A DNA stretch of 64,000 nt from Pseudomonas sp. SL4(2022) (GTDB lineage Bacteria > Pseudomonadota > Gammaproteobacteria > Pseudomonadales > Pseudomonadaceae): positions 1,184,001-1,248,000 of the forward strand of contig NZ_CP113060.1 of the NCBI RefSeq assembly GCF_026625725.1, written 5' to 3'. Each line of letters opens with the position of its first letter. Position 1 is the first letter of the stretch. Under the pieces are notes generated by a model. It was not told the DNA's origin. It was given only the letters and a program-made list of their open reading frames with translations, and made no database searches. Below, in pieces: positions 56,179 to 64,000 of the stretch. Position numbers and translations under genes: made by a program.

Positions 56179-58140
56179 TCACTGCACCTCCGCCCGCTCG
56201 GGTTTTACCTGCACAGGCTGCTTCGCCTCGACCACACCCTCGATCAATACATCGGCCACCAGCTCGGCAATGTCCTTGACCTCGGGGCGCGGACCGACCA
56301 CGCCTTCGAGCATCGCGGTGCATTGCGGGCAACCCACAGCGACCAGCTCGGCGGCGGTTTCCTTGATATCGACCATGCGCATATCGGGAATCCGCTGCTT
56401 GCCGGGGATATCGGTGATTGGCGCACCGCCGCCACCGCCGCAGCATCGCGAACGGAAGCCCGAACGCTGCATTTCCTTCACTTCGATGCCGATGGCATTC
56501 AGCACATTACGCGGCGCTTCGTACTCACCGTTGTAGCGGCCCAGGTAGCAGGGGTCGTGGTAGGTGACCGAGCCGCCTTTGTGCTGGCCGAGGTTGAGTT
56601 TCTGGGCGCAGATAAGCTCGTCCATATAGGTGCTGTGGTGCAGCACCGAATAGCGACCGCCCAGCTCGCCGTATTCGTTTTTCAGCACATGGAAACTGTG
56701 CGGGTCGCAGGTGACGATGCGCGTGAACTGGTACTTGGCCAGGGTGGCGATATTGCGTTTGGCCAGCAGCTGGAAGGTCGCTTCATCGCCCAGACGGCGC
56801 GCCACGTCGCCGCTGTCGCGTTCTTCCAGACCGAGCACAGCGAAGTCGACCTTGGCGGCTTTCAGCACTTTGACAAAGGCGCGCAGGGTGCGCTGATTGC
56901 GCATGTCGAAGGCACCGTCGCCGACCCAGAACAGCACATCGACGTTCTGCTTGTCGCTCATCAGCGGCAGGTTGAGATCCGCTGCCCAGTTCAGTCGCCC
57001 ACCGGGGGCGAAACCGCCGGGGTTGTCGGTGGCGATCAGATTGTCCAGCACCTCGGCGCCCTTGTTCGGCGTCGCGCCTTTCTCCAGCGTGAGATGACGG
57101 CGCATATCGACGATGGCATCGACGTGCTCGATCATCATCGGGCATTCCTCGACGCAGGCGCGGCACGTCGTGCACGACCACAATGTTTCCGCATCGACCA
57201 GGGCCTTACCATGCAGATTGACGATGGGCAGATGGGGGCCGCCGCTGTGCTCGCCAATCGGCTTACCCGGATAAGGCGAACCGGCAAACTTGGCGTCGGT
57301 GCCACCGGCCAGGCCGACCACCATGTCCTGAATCAGCTTTTTCGGGTTCAGCGGCTGGCCGGCAGCAAAGGCCGGACAGGCCGCCTCGCACTTGCCGCAC
57401 TGCACGCAGGCGTCGAAGCCGAGCAGCTGGTTCCAGGTGAAATCCGTAGGCTTTTCCACACCCAGCGGGGCTTTAGGATCGTCCAGATTGAGTGCCTTCA
57501 AGCCGGTCGAGCGACCACCGCCAAAGCGCTCTGAGCGGCGGTGCCAGGCCAGGTGCAGGGCACCGGCGAAGGCGTGTTTCATCGGCCCGCCCCAAGTCAT
57601 GCCGAAGAACAGTTCGGACACACCCCAGGCCACGCCGACGGTCAGCAGCAGCGCCAGTACCCAGCCGCCAAAGCCATCCGGCAGGATGCCGGCAACAGGA
57701 AGCGTGGCGATAAAGAAGCTGCCGGCAAACATCAGCAGGCTTTTCGGCAAACGCATCCACGGGCCTTTCGACAGCCGTGAAGGCGGGTCAAGACGGCGTT
57801 TGGCGACAAACAGCGCGCCGCCGAACATCAGCGCGGTGGCCGCCAACAGCGCAAAGCCGAGGATGCGACTCTGCAGGCCAAACCCGTGCACCAGAATCGC
57901 CAGCACCGCCGCCAGGACAAAGCCGCCTGCCGTGGCCACGTGGGTGTTGGCAATGTATTTATCGCGTGCCACCACATGATGCAGGTCGACCATATAGCGG
58001 CGCGGCATGGCCAGCAGGCCACCGAGCCAGTCGACCTGGGCCGGGCGACCGCGACGCCACATCAGAAAGCGTTTAATAGCCCCCATCACCGCCAACGCCA
58101 GCGCGGCGCACAACAGAATGGGCAGGATGGTGTTCAGCAT
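56179..58140 (-). CDS. dgcB: Dimethylglycine catabolism iron-sulfur protein DgcB
   Basis: 653-residue membrane-bound Fe-S protein, required with DgcA to convert dimethylglycine to sarcosine. The N-terminal 200 residues hold about five helices, with histidines (VDLHHVVARDKYIANTH) that could bind heme. Two ferredoxin motifs follow, CVQCGKCEAACPAFA and CTTCRACVEECPMMI, then CCG domains including RSRCCGGGGGAPITD. Probably hands electrons to EtfAB or the quinone pool. ATG 58140 (MLNTILPILLCAA). Confidence 0.92.
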   Translation of the reverse strand: MLNTILPILLCAALALAVMGAIKRFLMWRRGRPAQVDWLGGLLAMPRRYMVDLHHVVARDKYIANTHVATAGGFVLAAVLAILVHGFGLQSRILGFALLAATALMFGGALFVAKRRLDPPSRLSKGPWMRLPKSLLMFAGSFFIATLPVAGILPDGFGGWVLALLLTVGVAWGVSELFFGMTWGGPMKHAFAGALHLAWHRRSERFGGGRSTGLKALNLDDPKAPLGVEKPTDFTWNQLLGFDACVQCGKCEAACPAFAAGQPLNPKKLIQDMVVGLAGGTDAKFAGSPYPGKPIGEHSGGPHLPIVNLHGKALVDAETLWSCTTCRACVEECPMMIEHVDAIVDMRRHLTLEKGATPNKGAEVLDNLIATDNPGGFAPGGRLNWAADLNLPLMSDKQNVDVLFWVGDGAFDMRNQRTLRAFVKVLKAAKVDFAVLGLEERDSGDVARRLGDEATFQLLAKRNIATLAKYQFTRIVTCDPHSFHVLKNEYGELGGRYSVLHHSTYMDELICAQKLNLGQHKGGSVTYHDPCYLGRYNGEYEAPRNVLNAIGIEVKEMQRSGFRSRCCGGGGGAPITDIPGKQRIPDMRMVDIKETAAELVAVGCPQCTAMLEGVVGPRPEVKDIAELVADVLIEGVVEAKQPVQVKPERAEVQ

Positions 58141-58162
58141 GGCCGCACCCTTCAGATGATCC

Positions 58163-58242
58163 GTAGGGTGAATGGACGAAGCCATCCACCGTATTCAATG
58201 GCGCGTGACCTGCGGTGGATAAGCAGAGCGTTATCCACCCTA
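58163..58242. repeat. REP-type pair, family B, copy 3
   Basis: GTAGGGTGAATGG...CCATCCACC (58163-58190) and GGTGGATAA...TTATCCACCCTAC (58213-58242). In the dgcA-dgcB gap. Confidence 0.82.
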
Positions 58243-58311
58243 CACAGGACACAGCGCTTCAGCCGTTAAGTGGCGCCGAGGGATGAGCGAAGCGATCCCC
58301 CGAACCCTGAT

Positions 58312-60372
58312 TTAGAAATCCTTACACAAGCGCAGCGCGTCATAGATCGCCGCGTGGGTGTTGCGCTGGGCCACGCAGTCGCCGATGCGGAACAGCAGGT
58401 AGCCGTCGCCCTTCTCAGCCAAACAAGGTTGCGGCTTGATCGCGAACAGCGCTTCCACATCGATCTGGCCCTTGTTGCGCGAGCCGTCCTTGAGGGCGTA
58501 GTAGAGGCGCTCATCCGGACGCACGCCGTTTTCCACCACCACCTGATCGACCACCCGCTCTTCTTTCGCGCCGGTGTATTCGTTCTCCAGCACCGCCACC
58601 AGCTTGTCGCCTTCGCGGTAGACCTTCTCCAGCATCAGGTCGCCGGTCATGATCACTTCTTTCGGGTACAGGCTGCGGTAATAGGTCGGGAAGCTGGTGC
58701 CGCCGATGGCCACGCCCGGTTTGATGTCGTCGGTGACGATCTCCACTTTCGCGCCCTTCTCGGCGATAAAGTCGGCCACCGACATGCCGGTGAACTCGCA
58801 GATGGTGTCGTAGACCAGCACGTTATGGCCCGGCGCGACCGTGCCATCAAGGATGTCCCAGCTGCTCACCACCAGGCCTTCCGCCGCGCCCCAGTGCTCG
58901 TTCTGCTCCAGAAACGGATGGCCGCCGTTGGCCAGCACGACGATATCCGGGCGCAGGTCGAGGATGCTCGCCTCGTCCGCGCCGGTGCCCAGGCGCAGGT
59001 CGATGTTCAGGCGCGCCAGCTCCAGCTGGAACCAGCGGGTGATGCCGGCCATCTGATCACGCTGCGGCGCTTTGGCGGCCAGGCTGATCTGCCCGCCGAG
59101 GCTGTCTTTCTTCTCAAACAAGGTCACGTCGTGGCCGCGCTCGGCAGCAACACGCGCCGCTTCCATCCCGGCCGGGCCGCCACCAACGATCACCACCTTG
59201 CGCTTGGGCCCCGTGGTTTTCTCGATGATATGCGGCAGGCCCATGTACTCGCGGCTGGTCGCGGCGTTCTGGATGCACAGCACGTCCAGGCCTTGATACT
59301 GGCGGTCGATGCAGTAGTTGGCACCGACGCACTGCTTGATCTGGTCGACCTGGCCCATCTTGATCTTGGCGATCAGGTGCGGGTCGGCGATATGCGCGCG
59401 GGTCATGCCGACCATGTCCACGTAGCCGCCTTCAAGAATGCGCGTGGCCTGATTCGGGTCCTTGATATTCTGTGCATGCAGCACCGGCACCTTGACCACT
59501 TCCTTGATCCCGGCGGCCAGATGCAGGAAGGGCTCCGGCGGGTAGCTCATGTTCGGGATGACGTTGGCCAGGGTGTTGTGGGTGTCGCAGCCCGAGCCGA
59601 CGACGCCGATAAAGTCGATCATGCCGGTGGCGTCGTAATAGGCCGCAATCTGCTTCATGTCCTCATGGGACAAGCCGTCGGGGTGGAATTCGTCGCCGCA
59701 GATGCGCATACCGACGCAGAAGTCGTCGCCGACTTCCTTGCGCACCGCCTTGATCACTTCCAGGCCGAACTTCATGCGGCCCTCAAAGGTGCCGCCCCAT
59801 TCGTCAGTACGCTTGTTGACGCGCGGCGACCAGAACTGGTCGATCATGTGCTGGTGCACGGCGGACAGCTCAACGCCGTCCAGACCGCCTTCTTTGGCGC
59901 GGCGTGCAGCTTGTGCGTAGTTGCCGATCACCCGCCAGATTTCTTCGACCTCGATGGTCTTGCAGGTGGCGCGGTGCACCGGCTCGCGGATACCCGATGG
60001 CGACATCAGGGTCGGCCAGTGAAAGCCATCCCAACGCGAGCGACGGCCCATGTGGGTAATCTGGATCATGATCTTGGCGCCGTGCTTGTGCATGGCGTCG
60101 GCGAGATTCTGGAAGTGCGGAATGATCCGGTCGGTGGACAGGTTGACCGAACTCCACCACTGCTGCGGGCTGTCGATGGCCACCACCGAGGAGCCACCGC
60201 AGATCGCCAGGCCGATGCCGCCCTTGGCCTTCTCTTCGTAGTACTGCACATACCGTTCAGTGGTCATGCCGCCGTCGGTGGCATACACCTCGGCGTGCGC
60301 AGTGCTGAGCACGCGGTTGCGGATGGTCAGCTTGCCGATTTGAATCGGCTGGAACATTGCTTCGAAAGCCAT
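58312..60372 (-). CDS. dgcA: Dimethylglycine demethylase subunit DgcA (OYE/trimethylamine-dehydrogenase family)
   Basis: 686 residues. N-terminal TIM-barrel flavin oxidoreductase of the old-yellow-enzyme type with AEVYATDGGMTTERYVQYYE and a QITHMGRRSRWDG active-site region, then a C-terminal FAD/NAD domain with VVIVGGGPAGMEAARVAAER. The Fe-S region CVGANYCIDRQYQGLDVLC (348-366) has only three of the four cysteines seen in trimethylamine dehydrogenase; residue 351 is alanine. Works with DgcB and EtfAB. ATG 60372. Confidence 0.93.
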   Translation of the reverse strand: MAFEAMFQPIQIGKLTIRNRVLSTAHAEVYATDGGMTTERYVQYYEEKAKGGIGLAICGGSSVVAIDSPQQWWSSVNLSTDRIIPHFQNLADAMHKHGAKIMIQITHMGRRSRWDGFHWPTLMSPSGIREPVHRATCKTIEVEEIWRVIGNYAQAARRAKEGGLDGVELSAVHQHMIDQFWSPRVNKRTDEWGGTFEGRMKFGLEVIKAVRKEVGDDFCVGMRICGDEFHPDGLSHEDMKQIAAYYDATGMIDFIGVVGSGCDTHNTLANVIPNMSYPPEPFLHLAAGIKEVVKVPVLHAQNIKDPNQATRILEGGYVDMVGMTRAHIADPHLIAKIKMGQVDQIKQCVGANYCIDRQYQGLDVLCIQNAATSREYMGLPHIIEKTTGPKRKVVIVGGGPAGMEAARVAAERGHDVTLFEKKDSLGGQISLAAKAPQRDQMAGITRWFQLELARLNIDLRLGTGADEASILDLRPDIVVLANGGHPFLEQNEHWGAAEGLVVSSWDILDGTVAPGHNVLVYDTICEFTGMSVADFIAEKGAKVEIVTDDIKPGVAIGGTSFPTYYRSLYPKEVIMTGDLMLEKVYREGDKLVAVLENEYTGAKEERVVDQVVVENGVRPDERLYYALKDGSRNKGQIDVEALFAIKPQPCLAEKGDGYLLFRIGDCVAQRNTHAAIYDALRLCKDF

Positions 60373-60387
60373 GACTCGATCCTCGAC

Positions 60388-60918
60388 TTAGCGCGGCTTG
60401 ACGATAAACAGGCCATCGTCGTGGCCCTCTTCGGAACCGCCATAGACCTGCTCGGCCACGGTGCGCAGTGTGCTGCCCTGGGCCTGGAGAATCTGGTCCA
60501 TGGCGCCGGCAAACCAGCCGGTGAACATGTAGTCGACCTTGCGCCCGCATTTGCCGTAGACGTAGACGAAGGCCGAATGCTTGAGCTTCACCGAGGCGGT
60601 GCCGGCGGCCAGGTCGATGGCTTCAATCTCGAACAGCCCCCAGCCGCGTTGCGACAGGCGCTTCATGTAGTGCTCGAACACCGCCACGCCAGACAGACCG
60701 TGGCATTCGGCCTCTTTCTCACACCAGTGCCAGGCGGACTTGTAGCCGGCCTTGTAGAGGATCTCGGCATAGGCCTCAGCGCCCAATACCTCTTCGATAC
60801 CGATGTGGTTGTTGACGAAGAAATGCCGCGGCACATACAGCATCGGCAGCGCATCGGTGGTCCAGACGCCGGTTTCGTCGTCGACCTGGATAGGCATTTC
60901 GGGTGCGTGGGTGGCCAT
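60388..60918 (-). CDS. DUF5943-type protein of the dgc operon (PA5397-type)
   Basis: 176 residues, soluble. Conserved pattern VPRHFFVNNHIGIEEVLG, KSAWHWCEKEAECHGLSG and CGRKVDYMFTGWFAGAMDQI suggests a V4R/heme-NO-binding-like sensor fold, though this is by eye. It lies 15 bases upstream of dgcA and is conserved there in pseudomonads, so a role in the dimethylglycine demethylase complex or its assembly is likely. Start ATG 60918. Confidence 0.75.
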   Translation of the reverse strand: MATHAPEMPIQVDDETGVWTTDALPMLYVPRHFFVNNHIGIEEVLGAEAYAEILYKAGYKSAWHWCEKEAECHGLSGVAVFEHYMKRLSQRGWGLFEIEAIDLAAGTASVKLKHSAFVYVYGKCGRKVDYMFTGWFAGAMDQILQAQGSTLRTVAEQVYGGSEEGHDDGLFIVKPR

Positions 60919-61109
60919 GTGTTCAGTGCTCCAGAATTCGTTTTCTTGCGTATTTGAAAGGTGCCGATGAATGCCTGTGGAGCCGTAGCGAGCACACCGA
61001 GAGCAAGGAGACCCGCAGCGACAAGCGAGAGCAGTACGCATGTACGGCGAGCTTGTCGCGAGGACGCGACGCAGCTATCGGTGGGCGCAGTAGGCTCCGG
61101 AGGTATTCA

Positions 61110-62087
61110 TCACTCGCCCCAGACGTCTGCCAGTACGCGCACCCAGTTCTCGCCCATGATCTTGCGCACCACGCGCTCGGAATGGCCGCGTTTGAGCAGG
61201 GTTTCGGTGAGGTTGGGGAATTCGCCGACGGTGCGGATGCCCAGCGGGTTGATGATCTTGCCGAAGCTGGTCAGGCGGCGGGCGTAGCCCTTGTCGTGGG
61301 TCAGGTACTCGAAGAAGTCCTGGCCGTGACCTTGGGTGAAATCGGTGCCGATGCCGATGGCGTCTTCACCGACGATATTCATCACGTACTCGATGGCTTC
61401 GGCGTAGTCGTCGATGGTCGAGTCAATGCCTTTGGCCAGGAACGGCGCAAACATGGTCACGCCGACAAAACCGCCGTGATCGGCGATAAATTTCAGCTCG
61501 GCATCGGACTTATTGCGCGGGTGCTCTTTCAAGCCCGACGGCAGGCAGTGGGAATAGGTGACCGGCTTTTTCGATTCAAGGATGACTTCCTCGCTGGTCT
61601 TGCTGCCTACATGGGACAGGTCGCACATGATGCCGACGCGGTTCATCTCGGCAACGATCTCGCGGCCAAAGCCGGACAGCCCGCCGTCACGCTCGTAGCA
61701 ACCGGTGCCAACCAGGTTCTGGGTGTTGTAGCAGAGCTGCACAATGCCCACGCCGAGCTGCTTGAACACCTCGACATAGCCAATCTGGTCCTCGAACGCA
61801 TGGGCGTTCTGGAAGCCGAAGAGGATGCCGGTCTTGCCCTGCGCCTTGGCCGCACGAATGTCGGCAGTGCTGCGCACCGGCATCACCAGGTCGCTGTTTT
61901 CGCGGATCAACTTCTGGCTGGCGGCAATGTTGTTCACCGTCGCCTGGAAGCCTTCCCACACCGACACGGTGCAGTTGGCGGCGGTCAGGCCGCCTTTGCG
62001 CATGTCCTCGAACAGGTCGCGGTTCCACTTGGCGATGATCAGCCCGTCAATAACGATGCTGTCGGCGTGTAATTCGGCTGGGCTCAT
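61110..62087 (-). CDS. Peptidase M19 (membrane dipeptidase)-like protein with altered metal site (PA5396-type)
   Basis: 325 residues of the M19 family. Usual zinc ligands at H159 (CDLSHVGSKTS), H180 (VTYSHCLPSG) and D249 (GIGTDF) are kept. The N-terminal HxD is replaced by LII (residues 16-18, after VIDG), and the bridging glutamate is Q93 (GFQNAHAFED). Ordinary dinuclear dipeptidase activity is therefore doubtful. No signal peptide. First gene of the leftward dgc operon and known as a betaine-induced gene in P. aeruginosa by position. ATG 62087. Confidence 0.82.
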   Translation of the reverse strand: MSPAELHADSIVIDGLIIAKWNRDLFEDMRKGGLTAANCTVSVWEGFQATVNNIAASQKLIRENSDLVMPVRSTADIRAAKAQGKTGILFGFQNAHAFEDQIGYVEVFKQLGVGIVQLCYNTQNLVGTGCYERDGGLSGFGREIVAEMNRVGIMCDLSHVGSKTSEEVILESKKPVTYSHCLPSGLKEHPRNKSDAELKFIADHGGFVGVTMFAPFLAKGIDSTIDDYAEAIEYVMNIVGEDAIGIGTDFTQGHGQDFFEYLTHDKGYARRLTSFGKIINPLGIRTVGEFPNLTETLLKRGHSERVVRKIMGENWVRVLADVWGE

Positions 62088-62309
62088 CAGGCAGTCCCCT
62101 TTTTTAGCGGTGTCGCCAAACCCGTTGTTGGCGCTTTGGACTGAGCATATCCCTGGGGGCTCGGGCGACCCGGTGCAAAAGCGACCGGGGTATTGCCGAA
62201 AGCGTCAAAGCGGGGTCGCCTACGAGTAAGCCACCGAGCGAGCGCCCAACCGACTGCACGGCCTGGCGTGCGGAAAGGTCGCGAGAGGAAGGAAAACGAA
62301 ACCGCAGAA
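62088..62309 (-). promoter_or_regulatory. Leader and control region of the M19-like/dgc operon
   Basis: No credible gene. Contains the inverted repeat CGCCAA-N8-TTGGCG (62114-62133) 27 bases before the start, and two GCGACC copies 16 bp apart (62165-62170, 62181-62186), spaced as an AraC-type regulator such as GbdR might need. TGTCGCC at 62111 recurs upstream of soxB (50884). Confidence 0.45.
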
Positions 62310-62677
62310 AGCACAAAGGGGAGCCTAGGCTCCCCTCTAATTGGGTGTGTGCTTTATTTTTATTATTGGGCGACTGTTATTGTTGTTTTATCGCTGTTTG
62401 TTGCGTCATCGCTTTCGGTGATTCCAAGTGGAACCAAGGGCAAACGTATTTTTTTGGGTACTGATACAGCAATCGCCATTGCCAAAACCCCTGCAATGAT
62501 CCAACCGGCACACCGAGCTACCTCAAGGTAGTTTTATTCTTTTCGGCCTGGTTGCGGGAAAACCCGAATCACATACCCTTTCCAAAAAAATCTGTTTGCG
62601 ACTCGTGGGTACTCTTGTTTTTGTTGTGCCTTGAGTCGGTACGATAGTTCTGCTGATGTTTGTTATTGTTTTTGTGC
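62310..62677 (-). ncRNA. CrcZ/CrcY/CrcX-family Hfq/Crc-titrating small RNA
   Basis: About 360-368 nt, starting near 62677 with GCACAAAAACAATAACAA. Five clusters of AAnAAnAA on the minus strand: 62660-62673 (five AA units), 62615-62625, 62534-62541, 62377-62387 and 62354-62367 (five units), separated by short hairpins. It ends at a perfect 20-bp palindrome, AGGGGAGCCTAGGCTCCCCT (62317-62336), followed by TTTGTGCTTT. Promoter and upstream site are of the sigma-54/CbrB kind. These RNAs sequester Hfq with Crc and lift catabolite repression when good carbon sources run out. The family member cannot be named without flanking-gene comparison. Confidence 0.85.
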
Positions 62678-62685
62678 AGGAAACA

Positions 62686-62703
62686 AAGCATTCAGCGTGC
62701 CAA
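62686..62703 (-). promoter_or_regulatory. Sigma-54 promoter of the small RNA
   Basis: TTGGCACGCTGAATGCTT on the minus strand: GG of the -24 element (62700-62701) and GC of the -12 element (62688-62689) are separated by exactly ten bases. TTGGCAC-N5-TGC fits the RpoN consensus. Predicted start 62676-62677. Confidence 0.85.
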
Positions 62704-62798
62704 CTTTAAAAATAACTTATAAATCAATGCGATATGGAAATTCCAGGCAGCAAAACTGACACAAGCAGTCACCATTCTGGGGTGCTGCTACTCGTTTG

Positions 62799-62826
62799 TG
62801 TTCCCGTTGCTGGCTGAGCGGTAACA
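62799..62826 (-). promoter_or_regulatory. CbrB-like upstream activating site
   Basis: TGTTcC-N16-GTAACA, one mismatch from the inverted TGTTAC...GTAACA site reported for CbrB at crcZ/crcY promoters, about 120-150 bp before the predicted start. Confidence 0.7.
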
Positions 62827-62860
62827 CTTGTGCGCAGGTAATGGCGCACATTGGCGGGGC

Positions 62861-62890
62861 TAAAAAAATGCCCGCAGCAGACTGCGGGCA
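62861..62890 (-). terminator. Rho-independent terminator of gbcA
   Basis: TGCCCGCAG (62869-62877), four-base loop, CTGCGGGCA (62882-62890), then seven T on the minus strand. Confidence 0.93.
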
Positions 62891-62954
62891 ACAAAGTGGC
62901 CATGAAGGCCTCAGTGTGGAGCCGTTCCGGCGGGCGACCAACCCGCCAGCTCCG

Positions 62955-64000
62955 TTACTCGGCGGCAACCCCTTTCAGGTAAGGCGCTGGCGCCGCGCCA
63001 AGGTTGTTGAGCACGCGCTCGCTGTACCAGTCGATAAAGTTGACCACGCCAAACTCGTAGGTCTTCGAGTACGGGCCGGGCTGGTAGGCGGTGGAGTTGA
63101 TGCCACGCTGGTTTTCTTCGGCCAGGCGACGGTCCTGGTCGTTGGTCGCGTCCCACACCTGGCGCAGGCGGGCCACGTCGTAATCGACACCTTCCACGGC
63201 ATCCTTGTGCACCAGCCATTTGGTGGTGACCATGGTTTCCTGGGCGCTGATCGGCCAGACGGTGAAGACAATCATGTGATCGCCCATGCAGTGGTTCCAC
63301 GAGTGCGGCAGGTGCAGGATGCGCATCGAGCCGAGGTCCGGGTCGGTGATGCGGCCCATCAGTTTCTTGCAGCCTTGCTTGCCGTCCATGGTCATCGACA
63401 CAGTGCCCTTGAGCAACGGCATGCGCACGATACGGTTGCGCAGACCGAAGCTGGCATGGGCGTAGGGAATGTTGTCTTTGTCCCAGCGCCCCGTGCATTC
63501 GGCCACCTGATCCTTGAACGCCTGAGTGGCGCGCGGGTCGGTGACGTCATCCCACTCCAACAAGGTATTGAGCAGTTCCGGGTGCGAACCGTTGCAGTGG
63601 TAGCACTCGCGGTTGTTCTCCATCACCAGCTTCCAGTTGGCTTTTTCCATCAAGGTGGTTTGCACCGCCACCTTGGTGTTTTCCATGTCGTAGGGCTCCA
63701 TGTAGTGAGCCAGGGTGCTGAGGAATTCGTCGATGGCCGGCGGGTTCTCCGCCAGGGAGATAAAGATATAGCCGCCTGCCACCTTGCAGTTGACCGGTTT
63801 CAGGCTGTAGTCCTTGAGGTCGAAATCCGCGCCCATTTCGGTGCCGGCGAACAGCAGGCGACCGTCAAGTTCGTAGGTCCACTGGTGATAAGGACAGACC
63901 AGCTTGGCCACCTTGCCTTTGTCACTGGTGCACAGACGCGAACCCCGGTGACGACACACGTTATGGAACGCATGCACCACGCCATCGGCACCGCGAATCA
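62955..64000 (-). CDS. gbcA: Glycine betaine monooxygenase oxygenase subunit, 3' part
   Basis: Rieske non-heme iron oxygenase that removes one methyl of glycine betaine as formaldehyde, giving dimethylglycine; works with the reductase GbcB. About 348 codons are in the window and the start lies beyond the right edge (full length about 430). The Rieske cluster ligands are CRHRG and CPYHQWTY, and the mononuclear iron site is NRECYHCNGSHPEL with a later aspartate. The frame continues to the last base (IRGADGVVHAFHN). Ends with its own terminator, so it is a separate transcript from the small RNA and the dgc operon. Confidence 0.94.
   Translation of the reverse strand, partial: IRGADGVVHAFHNVCRHRGSRLCTSDKGKVAKLVCPYHQWTYELDGRLLFAGTEMGADFDLKDYSLKPVNCKVAGGYIFISLAENPPAIDEFLSTLAHYMEPYDMENTKVAVQTTLMEKANWKLVMENNRECYHCNGSHPELLNTLLEWDDVTDPRATQAFKDQVAECTGRWDKDNIPYAHASFGLRNRIVRMPLLKGTVSMTMDGKQGCKKLMGRITDPDLGSMRILHLPHSWNHCMGDHMIVFTVWPISAQETMVTTKWLVHKDAVEGVDYDVARLRQVWDATNDQDRRLAEENQRGINSTAYQPGPYSKTYEFGVVNFIDWYSERVLNNLGAAPAPYLKGVAAE

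Noticed and set aside
58270..60957. 895-codon open frame on the plus strand
   Set aside because: It is the antisense shadow of dgcA and the DUF5943 gene. Its translation has no recognisable motifs, while the minus strand gives complete known proteins.
60919..61109. Possible regulatory element or repeat between the M19-like gene and the DUF5943 gene
   Set aside because: Contains GGAGCC and GGCTCC ends and scattered short inverted pieces, but no arm is long or clean enough to call.
62193..62531. 112-codon plus-strand frame and a 75-codon minus frame (62087-62314) in the gbcA/M19 gap
   Set aside because: They overlap the small RNA and its promoter-proximal structure, have poor starts and show no protein similarity that I recognise. 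The minus frame ends within the M19-like ribosome region.
62717..62968. 83-codon minus-strand frame overlapping the gbcA end
   Set aside because: Runs through the gbcA terminator and the CbrB-like site; no ribosome site.

Overview
The window is a piece of a high-GC Pseudomonas chromosome. It carries Pseudomonas-type hut, bio, creBCD, ActP and glycine-betaine catabolic genes, large families of intergenic REP-like hairpins, and blocks whose order follows the P. aeruginosa reference (the acyl-CoA dehydrogenase/bio/comF/srkA/rarD/gcvR-like/glcB block, the creD-creC-creB block, and the fdhA-purU-sox-glyA/etf-dgc block). The species cannot be fixed from the sequence. No tRNA, rRNA, CRISPR, phage or transposase gene was seen.

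Layout. 1-3090: histidine degradation operon hutI-hutG-hutU (leftward, hutU cut by the window edge) behind a perfect palindromic operator of HutC type. 3140-10470: three paralogous 600-residue acyl-CoA dehydrogenases with a membrane GGDEF protein between two of them; the one nearest the bio genes has a tandem PsrA-type operator. 10495-16370: a SprA-type metalloprotease, a very small flagellar-rod-like protein, and the complete biotin operon bioB-F-H-C-D. 16450-21105: comF-like, srkA and rarD on the plus strand, then a GNAT/ACT-protein pair on the minus strand, with two MITE-like repeats and DnaA-box-like sites. 21105-30180: malate synthase G, a CBS/DUF294 signalling protein with a DnaQ-like exonuclease, TrhP, a decayed PepSY gene and the acetate transport pair DUF485-actP. 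30315-43205: GST, small membrane proteins, creD, DUF2628 protein, hydrolase, DinB-like, CBS, creC/creB, a chemoreceptor, an HD-GYP protein and an acyltransferase. 43307-64000: the glycine-betaine to serine/C1 route.

The right third is one pathway. GbcA (partial at the right edge) demethylates glycine betaine; DgcA/DgcB with a dedicated EtfA/EtfB demethylate dimethylglycine; SoxBDAG oxidises sarcosine to glycine; GlyA and LtaE interconvert glycine with serine and threonine; FdhA and PurU handle the formaldehyde and formyl-tetrahydrofolate released.

The most notable non-coding element is at about 62310-62677 (minus strand), between gbcA and the M19-like gene. It has a sigma-54 -24/-12 promoter, an upstream CbrB-like inverted site, five clusters of the AAnAAnAA (Hfq/Crc 'CA') motif and a terminal hairpin. 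This is the signature of the CrcZ/CrcY/CrcX family of RNAs that titrate Hfq/Crc and relieve carbon catabolite repression. Matching CA motifs overlap the translation starts of the DUF485-actP operon and fdhA in the same window, so decoy and probable targets are both visible. Other points of interest are an M19-family protein that has lost three metal ligands, a DgcA missing one Fe-S cysteine, an 11-bp-phased triple repeat before creD, and a probable frameshift in a chain of overlapping small membrane genes.
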